Shown here in pieces: positions 1-12,230 of a stretch of 64,000 nt of DNA (position 1 is its first letter; each line of letters opens with the position of its first letter). A program made the position numbers and the translations under genes. The stretch is taken from positions 124,001 to 188,000 of the forward strand of contig JADNRZ010000006.1 of the NCBI GenBank assembly GCA_015501605.1. The letters are read 5' to 3'. The notes below the pieces were generated by a model. The model did no database searches, had not been told where the DNA came from, and saw only the letters and a list, made by a program, of their open reading frames with translations. Source of the DNA: Panaeolus papilionaceus. Taxonomy: Eukaryota > Basidiomycota > Agaricomycetes > Agaricales.

Positions 1-774
1 GTATGCTACTAACTTGACTATGCCTATCTAGTGGACAGGTGGTTTTTGTTTTTACTCGTGACCAATTCCATGTTTACTGACCTTAATAGTTGACATGTTT
101 GCCATTTTTTCACTTCGTAGACCCGACATTCTTCCTGTTGGTATGTGTTGTTTTTTTAAATCACTTTCCCCGACCTTAATGCGAGTTGTTAAAACATCAT
201 CGACAGGAGATCTTGGTGTACAACGAGGCGTTTTAAGATGGTTTCTTTCTCTGCATTCTGACAAGCACTCGTACTCTATATCTCCAGAGAAGGTTGCAGG
301 AGGGACAGGTGCTGCAAAGAGTACAAAGGTCAAAGATGACGACGAGTTACCAAGCTTAGTAGGATCATCGGAACAAATTGATGACACACAACCCTCAAAC
401 GAGACGCGTTGTAGTGAGCTGGTTTCTCTGCCTCCGACATTTACGCCTTCTATTAGAAAGGTTTTGGAACAGCCAGCAGTTGCACCTGGGATCGCTCCTC
501 CACCGCTTCCCGTTGGGATAGATGTTGCACTACTTAAAAGTAGGCTCGATGGGAAGAAGAAAATCAAGTAAGCGAAAAGACCACTTTCATATCGTCAACG
601 TAGGCTGATGGTCCAAAAATAGAGGCGCATTTCTAACCCCGCATGAGATGAGCGCTCTGACTGAGAGTTGGAAACCATACAGAAGTCTTGGTGAGAGTCG
701 TGCGTTTATCCGATTGAATCAATTCTTAAAAAGGTTTTTCAGGTGTATATTACATGTGGTCTTTATCAGAATAG
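1..774 (+). CDS. DNA-3-methyladenine glycosylase (HhH-GPD, MAG1/AlkA-like), 3' part
   Basis: This is the C-terminal part of a base-excision-repair glycosylase that removes alkylated purines in the nucleus; the 5' part lies outside the window. Exons read as 32-38, 90-140, 207-567, 623-690 and 743-774, with introns 1-31, 39-89, 141-206, 568-622 and 691-742. Joining them gives WTVDMFAIFSLRRPDILPVG followed by DLGVQRG, the HhH-GPD signature with the catalytic aspartate in GDLG. About 80 low-complexity residues follow, then a tail ending ESWKPYRSLG-VYYMWSLSE, typical of fungal and plant MAG proteins. Without splicing, the frame stops at 569-571, which would lose this conserved tail, so I extend the CDS to the TAG at 772-774. 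The 7-nt exon 32-38 is unusual. Family assignment is strong; lesion specificity cannot be read from sequence. Confidence 0.85.
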
Positions 775-1177
775 ACAAGTATTTCAAGATTTAAAGGCCA
801 TAATAATTGTAACCGAAAAATCGCCGTCCTTAGTTGGAGACGCGTGATTGCGAAATAGTCTGAATTTCCAAAGTAAGTCATTCCGAGACCGCATTCCGCT
901 TGATCGAAATTTCACGGGTGCTCCGTTCGCATGCGTTCCGCCCGTTCACGACACCTAACGGGGCGTCACTGCTTCACTGCTCTGCTTCTGTCTCAATACT
1001 CTTCTTCCTCCCCCCTCCAGCCCAAATCTTTTTTGTGCGATCTCCACCTTGTAATCTAGCTGTATTCGTGGCGCTGTTCTCCTTAAACAAGCATTGGGTT
1101 TCGGACCCCTTCCCCAAACTTTGGACCCGGGCGGGGCTACTCAGTTTTTATCCTAATAGTCCTTATTTCAAAAAGCG
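775..1177. other. intergenic region, likely kinase promoter
   Basis: This 403-base spacer follows the glycosylase stop and precedes the kinase start on the same strand. It holds a pyrimidine-rich stretch near 990-1020 and no RNA gene I can recognise. An open frame at 900-1223 has no family resemblance and runs into the kinase start in another frame. Confidence 0.5.
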
Positions 1178-2973
1178 ATGGATTCATCCAAAAAATCGCA
1201 CATCAAACTCCCTTCAATCATAATTCCTGAAGGCTCGCAGAGTCACACCGCCTCTTCAACAACATCCAAAACATCTTCAGGCTACTCATCGCCAGCAGAC
1301 AGCGATCTTCATACCCCATTCTACGACCAACCTTTGCAGCCACTAAACACGATAATTCCATCGCAGCCCGCACAGACAACACTCGGTATTGCCCCTTGTA
1401 TGGATCGGAGGCAATCCAAAAGAACCCTACCCGAGATACACGCACATCAAAAGAGCGAGCCAGATGACAATGTCGACTTTGTTTCATCCGAATGTGCAAG
1501 CCCGCCGTTGTCTATTGTAACAAACCGTTCATATAATGGGCTGTCCAGCTTGTTCCGTAAACTTAGTTCTGGAGGGTCTTCGACGATGGATGAATATCCT
1601 CGAAAAACATCGCCTCCTCCCGACACCGTCATGTCCAGTACGACAAAACCGAGATCATCTTACCCCGCTCCATCAACCCCGCAACAGACAAACGGACGCT
1701 ATTACTCGTTTCACTTCCCCGAGGGACACCATCTGAACTCCAGTTTTATTGACCGATATCGACTTCAGGATGAGCTTGGTTCTGGTGGTTATGGGTTTGT
1801 CATGACTGCTCATGACGTGGTGGCGAAGCGCGAGGTGGCCGTCAAGTTCATCATTAAGGATAAGGTGCCAGAGCACGCTTGGATGGAGGAGGAAGTGCTT
1901 GGTCGACTCCCCACAGAAGTCGTCATTCTAGGCGCCATCAGTCATGACAACATCGTCAAAAGCTTGGACTTGTATGAAGACCACCTTTACTTTTACCTTG
2001 TGCGTATATCTTGTCCTTCTTTCGTGAATGCATGTCTCATGTTGTATACTAGGTTCAAGAACTTCATGGATCTCCTTGGCACCAGCACCATCGCCTCAAC
2101 GTTGATATCTCGCCATCCTTGAGCTCTAATCCTTCCAACTGCCAGTCCATATCAACTCCATTGCTTTCTCCATCTGCATCTGAGTCATCACTTTCGACCT
2201 CGGTCCCCGGAACACCTCCGCAGGTTTTCTCCACAAGAGAGCCGCAGATTACAGAGAATGGAACCTTTTCAACAGCAAGTCCGGATGCAGATATACCGAA
2301 ATTGTTGCACGAGCAGCTATCAATAGCGCAGCAGGAGGAGCGATCGGTGGTCACACGGAGAGCATCGCATGATCTGTTTGAGTGCATTGAGCAATCTGCG
2401 GACAAGCGCTTAACGGAACCTCAAGCGCGATACGTGTTTTCGCAAGTGGTCGACGCAGTCTTCTACCTGGAGACTCTAGGGATTACCCATCGCGACATCA
2501 AGGACGAAAACCTTGTCGTTGACAGGGACTTGAAGGTGAACGAGACTTCATTTGAGGCATATCATTATTCGGAACATCAAGTCTCATGACATTTACAGGT
2601 CAAACTGATTGATTTCGGCAGTGCGATAATGGTTGATCCTACACAACCACGCCCTGCATACAAAGTATTTTATGGAACTGCAGCATACGCCTCCTCGGAA
2701 ATATTGTTGAAGAAGGATTATCAAGCTGCCCCTGCGGAGATCTGGACGCTCGGCGTCTTGCTTTCCTACTTGCTCGTCGGTGTTTCTCCATTTCCATCTG
2801 CTAGGGATGCTGTCGAAGGAAATATTTTCTTGTCGGACAAACATGTTGGGGAGTTTTCTTCAGATGCAATGGATTTGATGAAGAGGTGTTTAGATCCGAA
2901 CCCAGATACCCGTGCTACCATCCATGAAGTGAAAGAGCATTCCTGGTTGACTTCACATGCGTCTCAATCTTAA
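1178..2973 (+). CDS. PAS-kinase/PSK-like serine/threonine protein kinase
   Basis: Three exons (1178-1999, 2053-2535, 2599-2973) encode about 559 residues. After a Ser/Pro-rich, probably disordered 190-residue N-terminus comes a complete kinase domain: glycine loop GSGGYGFV (201-208), lysine K223 in VAVKF, hinge VQELHGSPW (275-283), HRDIKDEN with D422, and DFG at 440-442. HGSPW, the following SHDLFECIE block, and HRDIKDEN with IDFGSA are the pattern of PAS kinases (PASK, yeast Psk1/2), which phosphorylate targets in sugar storage and translation. No PAS domain is visible in the N-terminus. Position 284-378 is a Ser/Pro-rich insertion between the hinge and the helix that normally follows directly. 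The APE position reads SSE. The kinase call is certain; the PASK-like subfamily is inference from these motifs. Confidence 0.9.
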
Positions 2974-3378
2974 TTTATATCTACGACTTGTATTCTTTAC
3001 TTAGCATTTTCTGCATTGACTCCGGTTCTTATTTGAGCAACGTGGTCACCTTTCTTTATATTTTGTTCGACTTTTCGATTATGTTTACCCGTATCGGCTT
3101 TCGCTTTTGTATTTTCACATAGATTTGTCTGTACTTTTTTAATGTCAATTATTTGAGGATCTTTAACGTTTGTGAGCGACCGTTAGGATTGTTTTTTTTT
3201 TTTTACAGACAATCATTAGAAAAAGCAGGAAGTTTGGGTTACTGCGTTGAGTCAAGTTGAAACCAAATTGAAACAGAATGGTGTTCAAGTTGGTGTGAGC
3301 TATATAATCATGTGACTGAGAGCCAATGGCAAGGATCGGGTTAACGCTGGTTCTGAACAAACTATTCACCCTACTCTC
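2974..3378. other. intergenic region between kinase and NUOB
   Basis: The spacer is T-rich and serves as the kinase 3' UTR and the promoter of the complex I subunit. A run of 12 T lies near 3190. I see no RNA gene or coding potential beyond short chance frames. Confidence 0.5.
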
Positions 3379-4483
<1,105 letters not shown>

Positions 4484-4511
4484 AGAGAGGGTTGCAAGAT
4501 TAATTCCTAGT

Positions 4512-4528
4512 AGAGAGAGAGAGAGAGA
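4512..4528. repeat. (GA)n microsatellite
   Basis: A run of AG/GA dinucleotides about 17 bases long sits just downstream of the complex I subunit stop, probably in its 3' UTR. Confidence 0.85.
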
Positions 4529-4667
4529 ATATTATATACATATTCATCCAAAGAAATATTTTGAAATATAGCCGGAATTAGCCGGGTGAATAAGAAAAGA
4601 CATTACATGAGCTCTGTGTGTGTGTTTGTCACAGCCTCTTATACTTAACTCTTAACTTGCTAGTCAT

Positions 4668-4682
4668 CGTCGTCGTCGTCGT
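4668..4682. repeat. (CGT)5 trinucleotide repeat
   Basis: Five CGT units are followed by degenerate GTC/GTT units, in the 374-base non-coding spacer (4484-4857) between the complex I gene and the next gene. The rest of the spacer shows nothing recognisable. Confidence 0.8.
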
Positions 4683-4857
4683 TGTCGTTCGTCGACGGAC
4701 TGGGGCTGCTCATTGTCCACAACATTCTGGTCAATCCTGGACTGCGTTGAGCTTACATTCCAGATTGTTTTGGCTAGAATTGTTGGACTTAATTTGACTA
4801 TTCGTCTAGTCCACAATTTGGTTCCACTAGCCTTCTAGACACACTGATTTACCATCC

Positions 4858-7800
4858 ATGGCCGCTGCCCTCCCTGCTCCAAGAAATGGTTCTACCTCAA
4901 ATTCTCTTTATCCCAGAAGTATTTTAACGGAATTTGATTTTGGTGCTGACAATCGCTATCCGACAATCGCTACACCAAAGTCCAATCCATCCAATTCTGA
5001 TGATCGTCAGTGGGATCCAGCGTGCTTGACCCAAGAGCCTACTTCATTTCAACAGAGCCATACGCTTTCACCTTCATGGTCATCCAATGCTCAGTCTCAG
5101 TCTCAGGAGCCGAGGCGGCCATCATCGCGTCAGAGTTCCATGAGACAGTATCCAACTTCATCAGCAGCAGCTGCTGACCAACAAACACCTCCCGAACCAC
5201 AGCGTACTTCCCTTTCTTACGCACTTCCTCCGGGCGCTGCTAGACGTGTCATTGAACGTTATAGTTTGGATGAAAATCCACAGCGCGACACCTCCAAACT
5301 TTCAAACGAAAGCAAGCCAACATTCGTAGGGTCCGTGCAAGAGACAGTCACTGGACGTAGCCGACCTGGAACACCTCAGCAAGGTCGTCCTACGTCCAAT
5401 CAGGCATCAATTTCTCCCGTCCCCCCTTCTTTGAATAATCCCACACTACCTCCAACTGTTTTGCGTTCAAATCCTGCAACTTCCAACCAGGATCAGTTCC
5501 CCGCCATAATGCCTCTCTCCGCTTCACCTACCTATAACCCTCCCGTATCTCCCAATCATCGTGCATACCCTCAACAACCGACATATGTCACTCCTTCTAG
5601 TGCACCCAATGCCGTTCAGCAACCTGTCTATACTCCAATCGTTCCACAGCAAGAGGAAGTTTGTGTAGAGTGCGCCATGCGTGATCAGGACATGGCCGAT
5701 GTTGATGTTACTTCCCCCGGTGTCTGGGAAAGAGCCAGTGACGTCGTTTACGAGGAACTCAAGCAGCGCGAATTGGAAGACGAGTCTAAAGGCATCGTCG
5801 TCGATGACCCTTCCCGTCCACGGGCTAAAGGTGGTCGGCTCACTGAGCAAAACCTTAAACTATGGCTGAGCATCGTAAGTCCATAACCTTTGAAAATTTA
5901 TTTCCTCGCTTTATTTGCATGTTATCCTTACTTTGTTTGATTCAGAACCCCAGGGAGCCTGCTTCTCGGCAGCAGACTCTGAATACGTACATCAAGTCTC
6001 AACGAACTCTTTTGGAGGCCGAGGCTTTGGCCCATGCGCGAGCTATGCAAGAAGCAAAACAACTAGATAACCGCATGCGCGATGCTTATTCCCAACTGAG
6101 GAGGTCCGCCTATGACATGGGTAATAGCGCATCGCCTGCCGATGACAGTGGCGGCGTTCGCATTAAACCACCCCAATCACCTAATACGCCTTTGAGCACT
6201 CCTCATATTCGTTCTCACTCTCGAGAGGTCACTTTGTTGGAAAATGGTATGATTGTCGAACATGTCGATGTCCGCAAGGAAGAGAGAGAGATGAGAGAAC
6301 GTCGCAAGCGAGAGGAGAAACGAGCCCGTAAATCCTCCAGAAGCTCGGTCATGGATGTGACATCCGTAATATCGGCTCAGAGTAATGGCCAGCTCGTCAA
6401 TGGTGGAGCCAATTCTTCGAAATACTTCCATGGCAATTCAGGTCGACCTACAAGTGTCCTGACGGCTCCATTAGATCGACCTGAGTTACCACAGGCATAC
6501 TCTCAAGCATCATTCTCAGATGTTCACAGCATGGGCTCTTCATCTCCCCGAAGAACACGTTTCTTCGGCATGAAAAATTTGAGCGCTGGTTGGAGAAGTC
6601 AAGACAGTTTAGCCCCTTCAGGGATGTCAGGAAGCATGGTAGATATGCAGTAAGTATTCGCATCTTTTTGGGCCAACATGTTGCTTTACTGAATTAAATG
6701 TATAATTTTCAGTGTCGCTCTCCAACGTGATGCACGTCGTTCACACACACTGACATCGTCACCGATCGACCTCAACACACCTCGCCGAAGTCAAATCTGG
6801 TCACCCAGCGACACTCATGGACCTAATACATCCCAAGCTCATGATGACAAGAGCAAGAAGAAGAAAGGCGGATTGGCAAAGATATGGCGCATTGTGACTG
6901 GTAAAAATGAACAGCACAACACCGAAATCATTCAGCAGCACGATCACGATGATGACCTACCATTGGCACCACCCCCACCCTTATCCTATCTTGTGGATCG
7001 TGGTCCAGCGGCCGACCTTCATTCTGGGAACATGCGGCAGCCCTCGACGCCTTCTTTACCTCCCGTGGCTTCTCCAAAATTGGCCGTATCATTTCCTGGT
7101 ATGTCACCACCCACCGCTCCATCAAGTCTTTTACCTTCGCCCACCTCCTTACGTCTACCTGGTCATGATGTTGTAGAAATCGCAGATAGCCGCAACAACC
7201 CCCCTCTCGATCAGGATCAAATCATGCAAGATGACACCGTCGGCAAACAGCAGGGTAACAACTGGAAAACTATCCACACTGTCGCATCCGAACCCGAACT
7301 ACGACACCCTTCTGTTAGAGACATGGGTCCTCCGCCTCCATTGCCAACATCTAGCTCCGTAATGCTCAATGGATCAAACGGCAACACTCTGACAATACCA
7401 GGCCCTCGACCAATGCTTTTGTCTCGGGAAAAATCGCTCCCCCCACTCCCTCCAGGCGAAGCGCCAGCACAAATTCTCCCCTCAGACCGCCCAAGGACTA
7501 TGTATTCTTTTGATCCGCGTGCACTGCCACCTGGCTCTGCGCCCGCACACGACTTTCTACCACCCCAAGCTGCTTTCCGCAATGTAGACGTCAGAAGACA
7601 GTCCTTTGGTGGGACATCATCCCGACCAAATTTGGGCCTACAGACGATGCCTAATGTTCGCGCCAACGGCATAAGCTCACCCCGTGCCTTTGGACCCAAC
7701 TATGACGAGTTTGGTACATCCCGTAGATCGCTAGGAAAGCTTGACACCATTGCAGCATACAACGACCAGAGTGCATCTCCCCTTCCCTCTGCGAAACGGA

Positions 7801-8126
7801 AAAGCAAATTTGGTTTTGCTTCATTCCTTGGCAAGAAAACAGACAGACGTGAACAAGAGATAGTTCAAGACAATGGTCCTCATCAGTTCCCCTCTATGGG
7901 ATACTCGCCCTACAACGATACCCAAGAGGACATGACTACCAATGGCTATGCTACTTCGACATCAAGACACAGTGCCTTTAGCTTAGGCCCAGGCAGTGCC
8001 AGCAACCCCAATACCCGGATGTCAGTCACTTCTAGGAAAGCTCTCGAAGAACTCGTCCAACAAGATCCTGACTTTGTGGCTTATCGATACCCCTCTAATG
8101 ACCAACGGTTAGATCTTCTTCGGTGA
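4858..8126 (+). CDS. large disordered protein with one conserved-looking block
   Basis: Three exons (4858-5874, 5946-6649, 6713-8126) encode about 1044 residues. I do not recognise a named family. Most of the protein is Ser/Pro/Gln-rich and looks intrinsically disordered. The most structured part spans the first intron, roughly residues 265-405: a CVECAMRDQDMADVD motif with two cysteines, then WERASDVVYEELKQRELEDE, then NLKLWLSI-NPREPASRQQTLNTYIKSQ, a likely helical segment rich in Lys, Glu and Ala, and later a charged stretch rich in Arg/Glu/Lys. Exon 3 contains a basic patch KSKKKKGGLAKIWRIVTG and several polyproline motifs (PPPPLP, LPPLPPGE) that could bind SH3 or WW domains. Both donors are GTAAGT and the frame is continuous, so the gene model is solid. 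Cellular role is unknown; a cortical scaffold is only a guess from composition. Confidence 0.75.
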
Positions 8127-8536
8127 TTATTTGGCTCTTTGGTTTTCGTATTTCGTTTCTTTCTACTCTACCCTCGTTTTCCCCTGGATTTTATTTTTTG
8201 CCCTCATGGTTTTATGGTTTCAAGCGAACGTGATCCATTGGTCAAACTTTTTGCACCTAACACCTGTTCTCTTGATTGTAATTTATCGGTCCACTCGTCA
8301 CCTTTGTACATACTATTTACGAGCATTCTTTTAGGATATGATCACGGTTCACTAGAATTGGTGATGCTTTTGGTTTCGGCTACGCGACATGAATGACTAC
8401 TCGTGAACAATCTTATTACACTCTTTCGTTGTTCTCTTAATCCTCCCTAACTTGATTTATCTATCAACAGTACGATGAAATATATATGCATGCTTTCGCA
8501 TTCATTTTCGAGTCCAAGTGAAAAGGCTCAGCATAG
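8127..8536. other. convergent spacer
   Basis: This 410-base region lies between two convergent genes and is T-rich with short chance frames. It contains the two 3' UTRs and no other feature I can support. Confidence 0.45.
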
Positions 8537-10572
8537 TCATGCCTTGGAACGCACGGTAAAGATTAAATGTGCCTTGGGGTCAGGAATGACGGCGCCATTG
8601 AAGATAAGGTTCTTCGCCCTCCCCATCCCAGGGGGCAAAGTTATGTCATACTTGAGGAGCATATGAGCAATCATGATCTTGAGCTCCATCTGTACATTCT
8701 GGTCAGCTAATTGTTCCATACCAAAATGAAAGACACACGCACCGAAGCGAAGTTACGACCTGCACATGAGTGGCGACCTAGACATGGAAGAAAGTAAGTG
8801 TGTGTGTGTGTGTGTGACTCTTATGAGCCGCATTACCTGCACCAAATGGAAGATACTGCAAACCCGGTCAATAGGCGCACGGACGACCGTAATTAAAGTG
8901 AAAGACATACGTGAGAGTCGATGGTTGAGAAGCCATATTTCGTATCATTGGGGTCAACACCTTCTTTTTCGCGTAACTTGGAGAAGCGGAAGAGATCGCA
9001 TTTCTCGGGGTCAGGATAAGTTTCTGGATTGTAATGGATAGCTTTCATATCAATGGCTACTCTGTGACCCGGTGGGATGAAAGTCCCGTCTCCCAAGTCG
9101 GTGGCCACCATTGCAAGACGAGGGAGGCCATCTGTAATCCTGATTAGCATGTAGACGATGGGCACTCTTAGGGGACCTACAATGCATCAAGCCGTAACAC
9201 CTGCCAACTTCTCGAAGAGCAGAATCGATCTTGTAGAATTTAGCCATCGCATCTCTGGTCCACCCTCCTTCACTTTCCAAGGCGTCCTGAACTTCGGTGC
9301 GAATGCCGTCGACATCCTTCGGAGATAGCAGTGCGATTTCAAACAAAGCCTGGGTGAGGAAAAGCGACCTTCCGAGTCATGAATTAGACGATCCATGGAA
9401 ATAAGCACCATGGAGATGTCTCACGAGGTGTGGATGCTTGCAAAGTTTATATTAAGCAATCGAATCGCAATCCCTGGTACTGTTTCCTCGGGTGGGGCGG
9501 CTGCAACAACATATTCCAACACCAAGTTCTAGAAGATATGAATTTGTGAGGAGCTTCCAGGAAGACAAGACAGAGAGATACGGACAGCTCTTTCAGATGT
9601 CGTTTTTCGTTCTTCTATGAAGCGTGTTATATATGGAACAGTGTACTTTAAAGGCTCTTTCTTGCTCCCAACTAATAAGGACAGGATGTAGTATGTGACA
9701 CTAGTAAATGGGTCAGTTATGAGATGCATTCCAATCAAGGATATTTGCATACGGGCGCAAGAGGATGGGACTCCATTGAATAAAGGGGGCCATTGCGGCG
9801 ACACTTTCAGCAAAGCGGACAACGGCTCGTAGGAAGTCTTTGTTGCGGCACATTTCCGTACCTAAAATAACGCGATTACTGATACGTGCAATTAAGCGCG
9901 TCATAGTTTCAAAGGCTTCTATGTTGTTGACTAAAAAATAAAATAGAATGAGCCCCCATAGATAGCCGAAGAAAAAAAGAGATCTACTGTCACTCGGCAT
10001 CTCATCGTGAATCGCTAGCAAAGATTCGTCCAACAGATCCGGGATAAATGAGGGGATGGCACGATTAACATCTGTTCTCAAGGCGCGTGCATGGTATGGT
10101 TTAGTCAACTGATCTCCATCCATGGTATACGCCAGCTGAAGATCATCATTAACTGCTGCTGGATCATTGTACTGAGGTAGGTAAGAGTGAGATTTCGGAG
10201 AAGAAAAAGAAAGAGATGTGGACATACAACACTGTCAGGACCAGCACGGATGCGTTCCAGCCATTCTGGACCCAGAAGAAAGACAGGACCAGACTAATAA
10301 AGATCGTGTTTAATCACTCGACCACATGAATCAGAGGTACTCACAAGCATGGGGACCACAAATGGTTTGCCGCCATATTTATGTCTACCTTCTGCGATGA
10401 CAGTTCCACCATCCACTGTCCATCTGAGGGCTGTTCTGAGATACCCCAGAACCCCAGGCTTACCAACACGTGGAACACCTCCAGAGTAAGATATTCCGCG
10501 TGCAATCCGTGCGTACAGCAAGACTAGAGCTGTAGCTGTAAATAAACCAAGTTGTGTTAGGAGACTATGCAT
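8537..10572 (-). CDS. cytochrome P450 monooxygenase
   Basis: A heme-thiolate monooxygenase, probably anchored in the ER, split by about a dozen short introns. The start at 10572 gives MHSLLTQLGLFTATALVLLYARIARG, a membrane anchor followed by basic residues and a proline hinge (GGVPRVGKPG). Downstream are an N-proximal YNDPAAVNDDLQLAYTM block, an I-helix region that is hard to assemble, the K-helix ExxR as LREVGR, the PERF-like region FRFSKLRE, and the heme loop, which only forms after splicing: LPFGAG joined to RHSCAGRNFAS, with the cysteine in RHSCAG. The C-terminus ends IFTVRSKA. The sequence style (YPDPEKCDLFRF, MLLKYDITLPPG) resembles fungal ent-kaurene-oxidase-like P450s, but substrate and CYP family are unknown. 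A GT repeat lies in the intron next to the heme loop. The exact borders of the middle exons are uncertain. Confidence 0.88.
8799..8816. repeat. (GT)9 microsatellite inside a P450 intron
   Basis: Nine GT units lie within the minus-strand intron that interrupts the heme-binding loop of the P450 gene. Confidence 0.9.
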
Positions 10573-10849
10573 TGTCTGCTCGATATGCAATCTGAGTGGG
10601 AGGACCAGAACGAAAACCAAGAATGGGGCGATAATGTATGCATGGTGTATATAATACCTGTCGGATTGGATCACAAGTGCATCGTGGCCGTAGAGGGTGC
10701 ACCAGGACTGCAGAACCTGAGCAGGAGTCAACTGAATCGGCTTAAACCCTATTGTCAAATACACACACTTACCAAACATGTATGTCAGTTATACTAACAC
10801 CGGCAATCTAATCGTTCTTTCCCCTTTCTCTTCATCTTTCACTACAGAC
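10573..10849. promoter_or_regulatory. divergent promoter P450 / MND1
   Basis: A 277-base region separates the start codons of the minus-strand P450 and the plus-strand MND1. It must hold both promoters. A CT-rich run (CCCCTTTCTCTTCATCTTTC) lies shortly before the MND1 start at about 10820-10840. No clear TATA box is seen. Confidence 0.45.
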
Positions 10850-11953
10850 ATGGTACAGAGTCAACCATGTTATTTGTCCCTTTTATTCAAAGATTTTATT
10901 TTTTAAAGGCTCCAAGAGGTTTATCGCACGACGAAAAACGCGTAAAACTCCTAGAAATATTTCATGAATCAGTATGACTTTTCTGGGAATTTATGTACCT
11001 TATACCCACATTCTAACACGTTTTAAAGCGCGACTTTTATCAAGTAAAACAGACTGGTCATCCCTGTGCACTTCTTGCTAACCTGACTATCTCCCCTTCC
11101 GAAAGCTGAAAGAGCTTGAAAAACTGGGTCCTAAACTGAAGGGGATAGGTCCGCTTTGAAATCGTCTCCGTGATAAGCTATACCTTTCAGGCTCATCTCC
11201 GTTTCTCAGTCTCGCAGACAGTCAAAGAAGTCCTCCAATCCCTTGTGGATGACGGCCTTGTGAATGCTGATAAGATTGGTGCATCAAATTGTGCGCATAT
11301 ATCCATCATCCTTAGGGGTTGTGCCTCAAACACGTTCTCCGAAATCATTCACGCTTTATGTTAAAAACAGTCTTCTGGAGCTTTCCTTCCCAACAGGGTG
11401 TAGTGGTGCAGTCGGCATTTCAAGGTTTGATCATATCAATATCTAACTGGGATATGTACAAGATCCAAGGAAAGCTGGAGATCGCGAATACGGCCGCCAC
11501 ATCGCAGCAGAAGCAAATTGAAGAATTAGAGCAGGCCATAGTGACGGCCAAGTCTGAAAGAATAGAATCAGCAAGTATCCACATTCCGACTTACACACGG
11601 GCTGACACTTTTTGCTCCTGTTGTATTAGAATACCCGAAGAGATGCCTTGAGTAAACTGATGCAGCTTAAAAAGGATTATTGTTCTTTAGAAACCGAGCT
11701 CAACGCATATGGTGATTCCAATCCCACCAAGATTGAAGAGATGAAAAGAGGCGCGTTCTTGTGCAAGGAAGCTGCATTGCGATGGACAGGTATGCCACAT
11801 ATCACATTCCCTTGTACCTCCGATTTCAATTTAAATTTGCTCAAAGATAATTATTCAATCCTCTTGAGTCACTTTACTCGTCAAACTGGTGTCAACCCTG
11901 AAGATATTCGACAATATCTTGAAATTTCGGAGAATTATGAAGACCTGGAATGA
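10850..11953 (+). CDS. MND1: meiotic nuclear division protein 1 (HOP2-MND1 complex)
   Basis: Nine exons (10850-10852, 10909-10971, 11029-11043, 11106-11148, 11210-11290, 11371-11397, 11470-11570, 11630-11789, 11847-11953) join in frame to 199 residues, close to the family length of about 205. MND1 pairs with HOP2 and stimulates Dmc1/Rad51 strand exchange during meiosis. Visible landmarks are MAPRGLSHDEKRVKLLEIFH, LKELEKLGPKLKGI, the very typical VKEVLQSLVDDGLV, the FFWSFPS winged-helix end, a coiled coil (about 90-150), and EAALRWTDN near the C-terminus. The first exon codes only the ATG; exon 3 is 15 nt. The intron 11571-11629 must begin with GC rather than GT to keep the frame. Identity is strong; the exon 6/7 junction is the least certain. 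Confidence 0.92.
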
Positions 11954-12230
11954 TTGTTGTGTAATCCACTTTAAATTCCTTCAATCAGACATATACTAAC
12001 AGCATTTAGATGAATAGATCTGGTGTTGTCTGTATTTTTACAGACAAATGACAGGATCCTTCTTTTGCTGAAAATAAACTTGAGTATGTGAAGAAGTAAA
12101 GTCAAAGTCAGGTGACAGTGTGACCGGATGTGTTCGGGTTTGTTTTGCCGTGTGTGGTTTTGAGTGTGTTGTATATGATTCAACTGATTCAACTCATCCA
12201 ACCAAGCGTCACTGGCTTTTCCTTATAATA

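Noticed and set aside
52..567. 171-codon minus-strand open frame
   Set aside because: It is antisense to the DNA glycosylase exons, which have a clear family motif, and its translation resembles nothing.
569..571. TAA as the end of the glycosylase
   Set aside because: A GTAAGC donor at 568 removes it, and the next two exons encode the conserved MAG C-terminus ending at 774.
900..1223. 107-codon plus-strand frame before the kinase
   Set aside because: No family resemblance; pyrimidine-rich promoter sequence read in a chance frame.
1178..2122. Kinase ending at 2122 as a truncated 314-residue protein
   Set aside because: A normal 53-nt intron (2000-2052) restores VQELHGSPW and the rest of the kinase domain.
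8131..8396. Hydrophobic short frames after the large disordered protein
   Set aside because: T-rich 3' UTR translates as Phe/Leu-rich peptides; no start context or conservation evidence.
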